Assembly: GCA_938023085.1 (NCBI GenBank)
Contig: CALHDP010000047.1
Coordinates: 1 to 20,964, forward strand
Reading direction: 5' to 3'
DNA length: 20,964 nucleotides
Origin: an uncultured Collinsella sp.
GTDB taxonomy: Bacteria > Actinomycetota > Coriobacteriia > Coriobacteriales > Coriobacteriaceae
Part shown: one piece after another, positions 12,187 to 19,355 of the stretch
How the letters are laid out: every line of letters begins with the position of its first letter
Position numbering within the stretch: the stretch's first letter is position 1
The notes under the pieces: generated by a model
What the model was told of the DNA's origin: nothing
The model's database searches: none
Seen by the model: only the letters and a program-made list of their open reading frames with translations
Program-made: the position numbers and the translations under genes

Positions 12187-13713
12187 TTAGTCTGCTCGAT
12201 AGTGCGAACCCAAGCTTTCAGTTCGCTTGCGCATGGCTTTGACCATTTCCTGTGCTAGTCGAATCTGCGATTGCAGGCGGGCGAGGGCTGCGATCTCGCT
12301 GTCATCGGCATGCGGCTTGCTCAGCGCCATGGCCTTGTCTTGCAGGCTTTCAAGCTGTTGCAGGGCCTCGGATAGGCCTGTTTCGGTCCTGTTGATCATG
12401 CAATAGGTGCTCATCGTGTGCCTAAGGCTGTGTGTCAGGCGATCGGCATCTGTTGTGGCAATGCCGTACTGGGGGAGGGTGATATCCGCCTTCAGGGCCG
12501 CTTCAGGCTCTTTCTGCGCTGTGAGGGCTGCCGATGCGCCCGCGATACGTCCGAATACGATGCCGTTGGCGCTTGACAAGCCACCAATGCGGTCGGCGCC
12601 GTGCATGCCGCCTGTCGCCTCGCCGCAAGCGTAGAGGCCCTCAACGCCCGTGTGCGCGGTCTTATCGATCTTGATGCCGCCGTTAGCAGCGTGGGCATAC
12701 ATCGCAACGCGCATCTCGTCGGTCGGCGCGATGCCGTGCTCGTCTTGCAGCCAGGTGGCAAAGGTCTGCACAAACTCTGGGACATCCTCGCGGGGGAAGT
12801 CGTAGTGGAGTGCCAGGCCTTCGACACCTGCCTGATCAATGACGAGATCGATAGCGCGGGAGGCCAAGCGTGACGTGAAGGGACCATATCCAGAGCGCTG
12901 CTCGAGCAGGTCGTCCAGCTTGTCGTCGGCAATATCTACCGGCTGGTCTACGTGCACGTAGCGCCAGGTTTTCTCATTGAAGACCAAGTTACGCCTGGGC
13001 TCGATGAAGCCGGGCATCATCTGCATGAACTCTATATTAGTAAGTGTTGCGCCGTGCGCCAGCGCGATGGCCTGCGAGGAACTGAGCACATCAGCCGACG
13101 TAAGGCTGCGCTCGAACAGGCCGCCTGTGCCACCGGCTGCGATGACCGTGGCCTTGGCAGCAAAGGGCACGATTCGATTTTCGGTAAGGTCGTAGAGCAC
13201 GGTTCCGATGATTCTGCCGTTCGTGTCCTCAACAAGGTCGATAAGCTCATGGCGGGGGAGCAGGCGAATACCGAGCGACTCGATCCGGGTCGTCAGAGCG
13301 TCCTCAAGCGGCTTGCGGGTGAGGCCGCGCCACATGCGCGTCTTGTGGTCAAAGCAGGGGATAAACTGCTTTTGCTGAGCGCTCTCAGCGCTTTGCGGAC
13401 GCTGGAGCTCAACGCCCAGGTCTTGCTCGAGCCAGTCAATCGCTTGGGGAATGCCGTGGACGAACGCTTGGACGAGTTCGGGGTCGGCGACGCCGCCACC
13501 GACGGTCTGGATGGTGTCGATGAGGTCTTGTTCGTCGTCTTGGTTAACGGGTCCGATAAGCCCCAGGCCCCAGGTTCCGGGGAAGAAGCTCGATCCACTC
13601 ATAGTCTTGCCGGCGCTTGCCACAGCGACGGTTGCGCCCGTGCGTGCCGCTTCGATGGCGGCACAAAGGCCCGCAATGCCAGATCCAATTACCAGTACAT
13701 CAGTCGATTCCAT
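12187..13713 (-). CDS. FAD-dependent oxidoreductase, fumarate reductase/L-aspartate oxidase-like flavoprotein
   Basis: The 508-residue protein opens with a Rossmann FAD-binding motif, VLVIGSGIAGLCAAIEAA (G10, G12, G15), and ends its FAD domain with the family signature GLYACGEATGGMHGADRIGGLSSANGIVFGRIAG. TSRLASRAIDLVID corresponds to the segment holding the substrate-activating arginine. The C-terminal helical part resembles that of SdhA/FrdA/NadB. No signal peptide, haem or FMN-binding domain is seen, so it is likely cytosolic and smaller than respiratory FrdA. It has no iron-sulfur or membrane partner next to it. The ATG at 13711-13713 has AAAGGA about 7 bases upstream; an upstream in-frame extension is not supported. 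NadB, a soluble fumarate reductase or a reductase for another 2-enoate are all possible; nadA/nadC are not adjacent. Confidence 0.85.
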   Translation of the reverse strand: MESTDVLVIGSGIAGLCAAIEAARTGATVAVASAGKTMSGSSFFPGTWGLGLIGPVNQDDEQDLIDTIQTVGGGVADPELVQAFVHGIPQAIDWLEQDLGVELQRPQSAESAQQKQFIPCFDHKTRMWRGLTRKPLEDALTTRIESLGIRLLPRHELIDLVEDTNGRIIGTVLYDLTENRIVPFAAKATVIAAGGTGGLFERSLTSADVLSSSQAIALAHGATLTNIEFMQMMPGFIEPRRNLVFNEKTWRYVHVDQPVDIADDKLDDLLEQRSGYGPFTSRLASRAIDLVIDQAGVEGLALHYDFPREDVPEFVQTFATWLQDEHGIAPTDEMRVAMYAHAANGGIKIDKTAHTGVEGLYACGEATGGMHGADRIGGLSSANGIVFGRIAGASAALTAQKEPEAALKADITLPQYGIATTDADRLTHSLRHTMSTYCMINRTETGLSEALQQLESLQDKAMALSKPHADDSEIAALARLQSQIRLAQEMVKAMRKRTESLGSHYRAD

Positions 13714-13969
13714 CGGATTCCTTTCTCGTCCGGCGCATTGTCGCACGGGTGATCGGCAATGGGGCCGCAAAGACCCGGCAAATCGGTAAAGGGTAAATAT
13801 GGCAGGTGGGCGTCATGGACGCTCTGACGCTCCATCTCTTCACATCTCGTATTTCGCCCCAGCTGATATACCGGCATTAGCTACCCTGCGCCAGCGCAAA
13901 CAAAAAGAGCCGCTACCTCGAAAGGTAGCGACTCCAAAGCTCAACTATATGAGCATCGCGCGGGCGCGA
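13714..13969. other. Intergenic region upstream of the flavoprotein gene
   Basis: The 256 bases hold the flavoprotein gene's upstream region, a GCGTC-ATG-GACGC inverted repeat (13809-13821) followed by another GACGC (13825-13829), and the terminator of the GGGtGRT operon. No clear promoter or small gene was found. Confidence 0.5.
13902..13934 (-). terminator. Intrinsic terminator of the GGGtGRT operon
   Basis: Read on the minus strand, a 12-bp stem (13934-13923 with 13918-13907, one wobble) closes a TTCG tetraloop and is followed by TTTTT (13906-13902). It lies 35 bases after the GGGtGRT stop codon. This is one of the clearest terminators in the window. Confidence 0.93.
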
Positions 13970-14974
13970 TTAGGCCTTGAGGGCCTCCTCGACGGCGACA
14001 GCGCAGGCGACGGTGGCACCGACCATGGGGTTGTTGCCCATGCCGATGAGACCCATCATGTCAACGTGCGCAGGCACGGAGGAAGAACCGGCGAACTGGG
14101 CGTCGGAGTGCATACGGCCCATGGTGTCGGTCATGCCGTAAGAGGCAGGGCCGGCGCCCATGTTGTCCGGGTGCAGGGTACGGCCAGTGCCGCCACCAGA
14201 AGCGACGGAGAAGTACTTCTTGCCAGCCTCGAGGCGCTCCTTCTTGTAGGTGCCAGCGACGGGGTGCTGGAAGCGCGTGGGGTTGGTGGAGTTACCGGTG
14301 ATCGAGATGTCGACGTTCTCGTGCCACATGATGGCAACGCCCTCGCGGACGTCGTCGGAGCCGTAGCAGTTAACGGCAGCGCGGGGACCATCGGAGTAGG
14401 GGATGGTCTCGACGACCTTGAGCTCGCCCGTGTAGTAGTCGAACTGGGTCTTCACGTAGGTGAAGCCGTTGATGCGGGCGATGATCTGAGCGGCGTCCTT
14501 GCCCAGACCGTTGAGGATAACGCGCAGCGGCTTCTTGCGAGCCTTGTTGGCGTTCAGAGCCAGGCCGATAGCGCCCTCAGCGGCAGCGAAGGACTCGTGG
14601 CCGGCCAGGAAGGCGAAGCACTCGGTGTCGTCGGAGAGCAGCATAGCGCCCAGGTTGCCGTGGCCCAGACCAACCTTGCGGTCCTCGGCGACGGAGCCGG
14701 GAACGGTGAAGGCCTGGATGCCCTCGCCGATGATGGCGGCAGCCTCAGAAGCGGACTTGGCGCCACGCTTGACAGCGAGAGCGCAACCGAGGGTGTAGGC
14801 CCACTCGGCGTTCTGGAAGGCGATGGACTGGGTGTTGTTGACGATCTCACGCGGGTTGAAGCCCTTGTCGGTGCAGATCTGCAGAGCTTCCTCGAGGGAG
14901 GCGATGCCGTTGTCGGCGAGGCACTTGTTGATCTTGTCAGCGCGGCGCTCGTAACCTTCGAACGTAACAGTCAT
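13970..14974 (-). CDS. GGGtGRT-family protein (function unknown)
   Basis: The 334-residue protein carries the family-naming motif GGGTGRT at residues 260-266 within SVASGGGTGRTLHPDN. Other conserved-looking glycine-rich stretches are GLGHGNLGAMLL (102-113), FLAGHESFAAAEGAIG (122-137) and GLIGMGNNPMVGATVACAVAVEEAL at the C-terminus. No transmembrane segment or signal peptide is seen. The family is conserved in anaerobes but, to my knowledge, has no established biochemical role. It starts 18 bases after the NifU-like gene, with GGGAGGG ahead of the ATG, so the two are co-transcribed and probably act together. A link to Fe-S cluster assembly or an Fe-S enzyme is inferred from that neighbour. The glycine-rich motifs could bind a nucleotide or cofactor, which is also inference. 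Confidence 0.88.
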   Translation of the reverse strand: MTVTFEGYERRADKINKCLADNGIASLEEALQICTDKGFNPREIVNNTQSIAFQNAEWAYTLGCALAVKRGAKSASEAAAIIGEGIQAFTVPGSVAEDRKVGLGHGNLGAMLLSDDTECFAFLAGHESFAAAEGAIGLALNANKARKKPLRVILNGLGKDAAQIIARINGFTYVKTQFDYYTGELKVVETIPYSDGPRAAVNCYGSDDVREGVAIMWHENVDISITGNSTNPTRFQHPVAGTYKKERLEAGKKYFSVASGGGTGRTLHPDNMGAGPASYGMTDTMGRMHSDAQFAGSSSVPAHVDMMGLIGMGNNPMVGATVACAVAVEEALKA

Positions 14975-14992
14975 AGTTATTTCCCTCCCTTT

Positions 14993-15727
14993 CTACTCGT
15001 GAACCGGGAACACGCTGGCGACGGAGTGAGTCTCCTCGTCGGTGCGCGGGTCGATGTACTTGGCAGCGTTCTCCCACTGACCATAGTGGCCCATAGCGCC
15101 AGCGATGGCCTCCTCGGGGGTCTTGCCGGCCTTGACGGCGTCGGTGAACTTGCCGAGGTTCAGGAACTCGAATGCGATGATCTCGTTCTTGTCGTTGAGA
15201 GCCATGCGGGTGACGTAGCCCTGAGCGAGCTCGAGGTAACGAGCGCCCTTGGCCTTGGTGCCGAACATGGTGCCGACCTGAGAGCGAAGGCCCTTGCCGA
15301 GGTCGTCGAGGGAGGCGCCCACGGGCAGGCCGCCCTCGGAGAACGCGGTCTGGCTGCGGCCGTAAACGATCTGCAGGAAGATCTCGCGCATAGCAACGTT
15401 GATGGCGTCGCAGACGAGGTCGGTGTTGAGGGCCTCGAGGATGGTCTTACCGGGAAGGATCTCGGAAGCCATGGCGGCAGAGTGGGTCATACCCGAGCAG
15501 CCGATGGTCTCAACGAGGGCCTCCTCGATGATGCCGTCCTTGACGTTCAGCGTGAGCTTGCAGGCGCCCTGCTGAGGTGCGCACCAACCCACACCGTGCG
15601 TAAGACCGGAGATGTCGGAAATCTCCTTAGCCTGGACCCACTTGCCCTCCTCGGGGATGGGTGCGGGGCCGTGGTATGCACCCTTGGCAACGGGGCACAT
15701 GTTCTCCACTTCCTGTGAGTACTGCAT
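14993..15727 (-). CDS. NifU/IscU-like iron-sulfur cluster assembly scaffold protein
   Basis: The 244-residue protein has a NifU N-terminal-type core: PQQGACKLTLNVKDGIIEEA (C56), GCSGMTHSAAMASEILPGKTILEAL (C77) and LVCDAINVAMREI (C106). These occupy the places of the three cluster-binding cysteines of IscU/SufU. Extra cysteines lie at C11 and C49. The last 100 residues (from about GARYLELAQGYVTR) form an added domain not found in short IscU/SufU proteins. The ATG at 15725-15727 is chosen for its AGGAGAGG site; the longer in-frame start is unlikely. It is first gene of the operon with the GGGtGRT gene. It is distinct from sufU, 1.9 kb away, so it probably serves a dedicated target and not general assembly. 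Confidence 0.88.
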   Translation of the reverse strand: MQYSQEVENMCPVAKGAYHGPAPIPEEGKWVQAKEISDISGLTHGVGWCAPQQGACKLTLNVKDGIIEEALVETIGCSGMTHSAAMASEILPGKTILEALNTDLVCDAINVAMREIFLQIVYGRSQTAFSEGGLPVGASLDDLGKGLRSQVGTMFGTKAKGARYLELAQGYVTRMALNDKNEIIAFEFLNLGKFTDAVKAGKTPEEAIAGAMGHYGQWENAAKYIDPRTDEETHSVASVFPVHE

Positions 15728-15820
15728 GCCTCTCCTCTCTATCGTGTTGGCGTCCCGTCTGGGGGTCGTGGCTGGCGATTGCCGGGCGACCCTTCGAAAG
15801 GGACATGACATGCAGCCCCT

Positions 15821-15826
15821 ATAATA
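15821..15826 (-). promoter_or_regulatory. Possible -10 box of the NifU-like/GGGtGRT operon
   Basis: On the minus strand this reads TATTAT followed by AGGGG, 94 bases upstream of the start codon. It matches five of six -10 bases. No good -35 box is seen at the usual distance, so activation by a regulator is possible. Confidence 0.35.
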
Positions 15827-15892
15827 CCGCGAAATGCACGGAATATTCGGCGAACGGCTCAGTTTTCGTAGCGAGAAGTCCGGAAGTTTTAA

Positions 15893-15906
15893 TTGAAACG
15901 GTTTAA
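15893..15906. promoter_or_regulatory. Near-palindromic possible operator
   Basis: TTGAAACGGTTTAA has a central CG and 10 of 14 symmetric positions, the general look of a LacI/GalR-family operator. It lies inside the CGGAAGTT/AACTTCCG inverted repeat, upstream of both divergent genes. No regulator gene of that family is in the window. Confidence 0.3.
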
Positions 15907-16130
15907 CGCTATGTTCTGTGGTCGCGAACTTCCGTAGAGGGGGTCCGTCTTTGGCAAGCTTTTGGTCAGCTCTTGTAAGCGTTGCAGGGGTTGACCTGTT
16001 GCAACGGTGCCGTTCGCCGCCTGATTACTGCCTTTGGCCGCGCGAGTGTATTGTTTTGCGTGAATGTTTTGATGGCACGCTTCAATCGTGCTGTATTGGA
16101 TGGCAAGCAGATCCCGGCGAAGGGAGCGCC

Positions 16131-16943
16131 ATGCAGCGCGTTTGGAGAACGGTTACCGGCTTTTACCATGTCTGTGCCCGCGGTACGGACAAGCAGCTCA
16201 TCTTTGAGGGCGATGAAGACCGGTGGGAGTTTTTGGAGCTGATGCGCGAGTGCTGCCGCGAGGAGGGTGTGACGGTTATCGCCTGGTGCCTTATGGGCAC
16301 TCACGTGCATTTGGTGCTTGCAGATTACGAGGACAGGATGAGCGCGGCGATGCACCGGTTGCTCTTGACGTACGCGCGGCGGTTCAATAAACGCACGGGG
16401 CGCACAGGCCATCTGTTCCAGAACCGTTTTGACCGGCGCTCGCTCGATACCGACTGGCAGGTGATGGAGGCTATTCGCTCCGTACACGCCGATCCACAGG
16501 AGGCGGGCGTTAGCCTAACCGAGCGTTATCCCTGGAGCAGCTTTGCGGAGCATTTGTGCGCTTACGACGGTGACGTGCCTGATGTCGCGAGGGGATTTTC
16601 TGATCCTTCTTGCGTGCTTGAGCTCTTTGGTTCTGCCGAGGACTTTATTGCCCATTCGCTTTCGACGCCCGACGGCAGTGAGCCAGCGCTGCGCGATATG
16701 AAAGAGATGGAATGGGAACGCCACGCCTTTGCCGACAAGATGGCGAAGAGTCTCGGGGTTCCGCTCAACGGGGTTAAAACTGCACCGCCGGCGCAGCGCG
16801 ATACCGTTATTGTTGGATTGAACAATGCCGGTTTTACAGTGCGTCAGATTGAGCGGTATACCGGGATTGGCAAAAGTACCGTCTCTCGTATCGTGCGCGC
16901 CCGCGCGCGAACGGCGATGCGGGCTGGCGGAGACGTGATGTAG
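16131..16943 (+). CDS. REP-associated tyrosine transposase (RAYT; Y1 HUH family) with C-terminal HTH
   Basis: The 270-residue protein has a Y1_Tnp domain at residues about 8-140. It shows GFYHVCARGTDKQLIFEGDEDRWEFLEL, the HUH metal motif H58-V-H60 in MGTHVHLVL, and the presumed catalytic Y81 in LLLTYARRFNKRTGRTGHLFQNRF, the RAYT pattern. Known RAYTs nick single-stranded DNA at palindromic REP sequences and are kept as single-copy domesticated transposases. The C-terminus (about 222-262, VGLNNAGFTVRQIERYTGIGKSTVSRI) is a helix-turn-helix that E. coli-type RAYTs lack. The ATG at 16131 has AGGGAG about 6 bases upstream. There is no companion tnpB and no classical IS200/IS605 end, so this is not a full insertion sequence. 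The catalytic residues look intact. Confidence 0.85.
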   Translation: MQRVWRTVTGFYHVCARGTDKQLIFEGDEDRWEFLELMRECCREEGVTVIAWCLMGTHVHLVLADYEDRMSAAMHRLLLTYARRFNKRTGRTGHLFQNRFDRRSLDTDWQVMEAIRSVHADPQEAGVSLTERYPWSSFAEHLCAYDGDVPDVARGFSDPSCVLELFGSAEDFIAHSLSTPDGSEPALRDMKEMEWERHAFADKMAKSLGVPLNGVKTAPPAQRDTVIVGLNNAGFTVRQIERYTGIGKSTVSRIVRARARTAMRAGGDVM

Positions 16944-17110
16944 GGTCGCCTGTTCACCGCAGCTGGGGTCGTCCATGCGCCGCAACCAGCGTTCAAAAGC
17001 TTGGTACGGTAACTGCACTTCTTAATATGCATAGAACAATCGTCATCTTGCATAAAATAACAGCTCAGTCCGGGTTTGCCCGTGCCTACCCCCGTCTGCG
17101 CCGTGCAAAA

Positions 17111-17147
17111 AACGGAGTTTTCAGCATCGTGGTGCTGTCGGCACTGC
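17111..17147. repeat. Cluster of small hairpins in an orphan intergenic region
   Basis: AAAAC-GGA-GTTTT (about 17108-17121), CAGCAT-CGTG-GTGCTG (17122-17137) and the overlapping GTGC-TGTCG-GCAC (17132-17144) are adjacent. The set lies between two ATCTTGCA direct repeats. It may be part of a structured RNA or a repeat element; I cannot name a class. Confidence 0.35.
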
Positions 17148-17497
17148 CACAATCTTGCAACATACGGGCCCCTAAGCTATTGATCCCTGCCGTTGCACCC
17201 CCGGAGTATGTGCCTGCGTCCCGTCAGACCGCGATGTCTGGTCTAAAACACAATATTTATGCGCCTGGAGACGTTGATTAACGCTTCCGATGCGTATACA
17301 CACAGCTTGGCGTGCTGAATACTCGCAAAAATGCACGCCGCATCCTATGGGACCCTTCTGCGGCAGGCGCGAAGCGAGTCGGAGCTCAGCAGAACGGGGC
17401 TTGGCACATTGCTTGGCGGGTCCGGGGCCCTGCCGCAGGCCTTTGGTGCTGTGGAAAACGCCCGTGTTCGCGTCTGCTGTGTGGTAAATGACAGACG

Positions 17498-17534
17498 GAG
17501 CGCCGGACGCGCGGACTTCGTGCGTCCGGCGCTC
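17498..17534. repeat. Perfect 13-bp GC-rich hairpin without T tract
   Basis: GAGCGCCGGACGC (17498-17510) and GCGTCCGGCGCTC (17522-17534) flank an 11-base loop. Neither side has a T run, so it is not a standard terminator. It lies 7 bases from the SUF terminator and could back it up by blocking 3' exonucleases. Confidence 0.6.
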
Positions 17535-17540
17535 ATTAGG

Positions 17541-17570
17541 AAAAACAGAGCAGCCCGTATCGGGCGGCTC
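17541..17570 (-). terminator. Intrinsic terminator of the SUF operon
   Basis: On the minus strand GAGCCGCCCG (17570-17561), loop ATA and CGGGCTGCTC (17557-17548) form a 10-position stem with one mismatch, followed by TGTTTTT. It lies 45 bases after the sufU stop. Confidence 0.75.
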
Positions 17571-17614
17571 GGCAATCAAAAACCTTGGATTCGGGGCATA
17601 CGCTACTGGTTAGT

Positions 17615-18037
17615 TTACCCCTCGAGCATGCCGTTGAGGGTGCGCCAGGCGAGCTCGGCGCATTTGACGCGGGCGGGCATGTGCGAGATGTCCTGGAGCT
17701 GGGCGGCCTCGTCCAGGTCTTCCAGGTCCTCCTCGGAGAGCTTCTCGCCGCGGATCATGGCGAGGAAGAGCTCTGCCAGGCGGCGAGCTTCCTCGACGGT
17801 CTTGCCGGTGATGAGGTCGGCCATGATGTCGGCACTGGCCTGACTGATGGCGCAGCCGTGGCCGGTAAAGGAGGCCTCCTCGATCACGCCGTTCTCGACG
17901 CGCAGCTGCAAGGTGAGCTCGTCGCCGCAGCTGGGGTTGATGCCGTCGTGCTCGTGCGTGGGAGCATCCATCTCGTACTTATAGTCGGGGTGCGAGTTGT
18001 GCTCCATAAATGTGGTGGAGGTGTACAGATTACCCAT
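17615..18037 (-). CDS. sufU: SufU-type iron-sulfur cluster assembly protein
   Basis: The 140-residue protein has the SufU zinc/sulfur-acceptor ligands: C37 and D39 in NPSCGDEL, C62 in GHGCAISQAS and C126 in VKCAELAW. These match Cys41, Asp43, Cys66 and Cys128 of Bacillus subtilis SufU. In Gram-positive SUF systems SufU accepts persulfide sulfur from SufS and passes it to SufBCD. The ATG at 18035-18037 overlaps the end of sufS by 8 bases, which implies translational coupling; GGAG lies 8 bases upstream. It is last gene of the operon. Short length (no extra domains) is normal for SufU. Confidence 0.94.
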   Translation of the reverse strand: MGNLYTSTTFMEHNSHPDYKYEMDAPTHEHDGINPSCGDELTLQLRVENGVIEEASFTGHGCAISQASADIMADLITGKTVEEARRLAELFLAMIRGEKLSEEDLEDLDEAAQLQDISHMPARVKCAELAWRTLNGMLEG

Positions 18038-19355
18038 TGAACGTGCTCCAAACGTGATGCAGGCCGGCGATGAACTTGTCGATGTCGGCCTTGTCGTTGT
18101 AGAAGGCCACGCTGGCGCGGCAGCAGGCGAGGTTCTCGACGCCCAGCCAGGTGAGCAGCGGCTGTGCACAGTGGTGACCGGCGCGAATGCAGACGCCGTC
18201 CATGTCCATGATGCTCGCGACGTCGTGCGGGTGGATGCCCTTGACGTTAAAGCTCACAACGCCGTGGTGGTTGTCCCAATAGATGGAGCCGATGATCTGG
18301 ACAAAGTCGAGCTGCATGAGCTCGCCCATCAGGTAGTGGACGAGTGCCTGCTCGCGGGCCTGGATGTTCTCGTAACCCACCGTGTTGACCAGGTAATCAA
18401 GGGCGGCTCCCGTGGCGAAGATGCCGGCGGCGTCCTGCGTGCCGGCCTCGAACTTCTCGGGGACGGGCGCCCAGACGGCGTCCTGCTCGGTGACAGAGTC
18501 GATCATTTCGCCGCCGGTGAGCATGGGCGGCATGGCGTTGAGCAGGTCCATCTTGCCCCACAGCACGCCGATGCCCATGGGGCCCATGGCCTTGTGTGCG
18601 CTAAAGGCAAAGAAGTCGGCTCCTAGGTCGGCCACATCGACCGGCATGTGCGGCAGCGACTGCGCGCCGTCGACGACCAGATAGCCGCCGTACTTGTGGA
18701 CGAGCTTGCCGAGGTTCTTGACCGGGTTCTCGACGCCCAGCACGTTAGAAACCTGACCCACGGCCAGAATCTTGGTCTTGGGACCAACCTTGGCAAGAAC
18801 CTCCTCGGTGGTGAGCTGGCCGGTCTTAGTGGGGTAGAGGTAGACGAGCTTGGCGCCGGTTTCGCGGCAGACCTGCTGCCACGGGATTAGGTTGGAGTGG
18901 TGCTCCATGATGGTGATGACGACCTCGTCACCGGGCTCGAGCACCGTGGGTGCAAAGCTCTTGGCGACCAGGTTGAGCGACTCGCTCGTGTTGCGAGTGA
19001 AGACGACCTCGTTGGCCTGGGGAGCGCCGATGAGGTCGGCGATCTGCTGGCGGACCTTCGCGATGGCCTCGGTGGCCTCGACGGACAGCGAGTACAGGCC
19101 ACGCAGGGGGTTGGCGTTCATGCGCTGATAGAAGTCGCGCTCGGCGTCGAGCACGCAGGCAGGGCGCTGCGCGGTGGCGGCGCTATCGAGGAAGGCGATC
19201 TCGGGGTGTTGCTGGAACAGCGGGAACTGTGCCTTGTAGGGATTGGTCTCGATGTCGACGGTAGGCCAGCCGCGCGAGGCCTCGTCGCTGGCGTCGAGCT
19301 CCATAGGCTCCGGTGCGGTACAGGTATCGCATTTAACGTGCTCGGTGTCGATCAT
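18030..19355 (-). CDS. sufS: SufS-type (group II) cysteine desulfurase
   Basis: The 441-residue PLP enzyme removes sulfur from L-cysteine as an enzyme-bound persulfide. The PLP lysine is K255 in FSAHKAMGPMG, D229 and Q232 lie in VVDGAQSLPH, H152 in MEHHSN stacks on PLP, and the persulfide-carrying cysteine is C396 in RAGHHCAQP, followed by R413. The short segment before the cysteine is that of group II enzymes. The first 35 residues (MIDTEHVKCDTCTAPEPMEL) precede the usual SufS start and contain a CxxC pair, C9/C12. The ATG overlaps the sufD stop in ATGA, with GAGGAG upstream, which supports this start despite the extension. Confidence 0.96.
   Translation of the reverse strand: MIDTEHVKCDTCTAPEPMELDASDEASRGWPTVDIETNPYKAQFPLFQQHPEIAFLDSAATAQRPACVLDAERDFYQRMNANPLRGLYSLSVEATEAIAKVRQQIADLIGAPQANEVVFTRNTSESLNLVAKSFAPTVLEPGDEVVITIMEHHSNLIPWQQVCRETGAKLVYLYPTKTGQLTTEEVLAKVGPKTKILAVGQVSNVLGVENPVKNLGKLVHKYGGYLVVDGAQSLPHMPVDVADLGADFFAFSAHKAMGPMGIGVLWGKMDLLNAMPPMLTGGEMIDSVTEQDAVWAPVPEKFEAGTQDAAGIFATGAALDYLVNTVGYENIQAREQALVHYLMGELMQLDFVQIIGSIYWDNHHGVVSFNVKGIHPHDVASIMDMDGVCIRAGHHCAQPLLTWLGVENLACCRASVAFYNDKADIDKFIAGLHHVWSTFNG

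Larger units (their letters stand above)
15728..16130. other. Intergenic region between the NifU-like gene and the transposase gene
   Basis: This 403-base gap contains the probable promoter of the NifU-like operon (near 15821), CGGAAGTT/AACTTCCG inverted arms (15881-15888 and 15927-15934), a LacI-type near-palindrome inside them (15893-15906), and an imperfect hairpin GTTGCA/TGCAAC (15981-16005) before the transposase gene. An open frame reaches back from the transposase to 15918 but has no family resemblance or ribosome site. Confidence 0.55.
16944..17614. other. Long intergenic region between the transposase gene and the SUF operon
   Basis: This 671-base stretch holds no credible gene on either strand. 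It contains TATGCATA (17026-17033), two ATCTTGCA direct repeats (17045-17052 and 17152-17159) around small hairpins, an AGACC/GGTCT-type symmetric segment near 17225-17243, a perfect 13-bp hairpin (17498-17534) and the SUF terminator (17541-17570). The right half (about 17330-17480) is GC-rich with an open plus-strand frame but no ribosome site and no family resemblance; a decayed gene is possible. Confidence 0.55.

Noticed and set aside
13799..15718. 639-codon plus-strand open frame over the GGGtGRT/NifU-like operon
   Set aside because: It lies opposite two well-supported genes and their terminator, and its translation has no family features.
15918..16130. Longer transposase start at 15918
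   Set aside because: The added 71 residues are Cys/Arg-rich and unlike any RAYT, and the ATG at 16131 has a good ribosome site directly before GFYHV.
16131..17034. Complete IS200/IS605 insertion sequence
   Set aside because: There is no tnpB, and no matching subterminal hairpins with a TTAC-like target could be placed on both sides.
17331..17580. Small plus-strand gene starting at 17331
   Set aside because: It lacks a ribosome site, overlaps the hairpin at 17498-17534 and runs into sufU antisense; no family resemblance.
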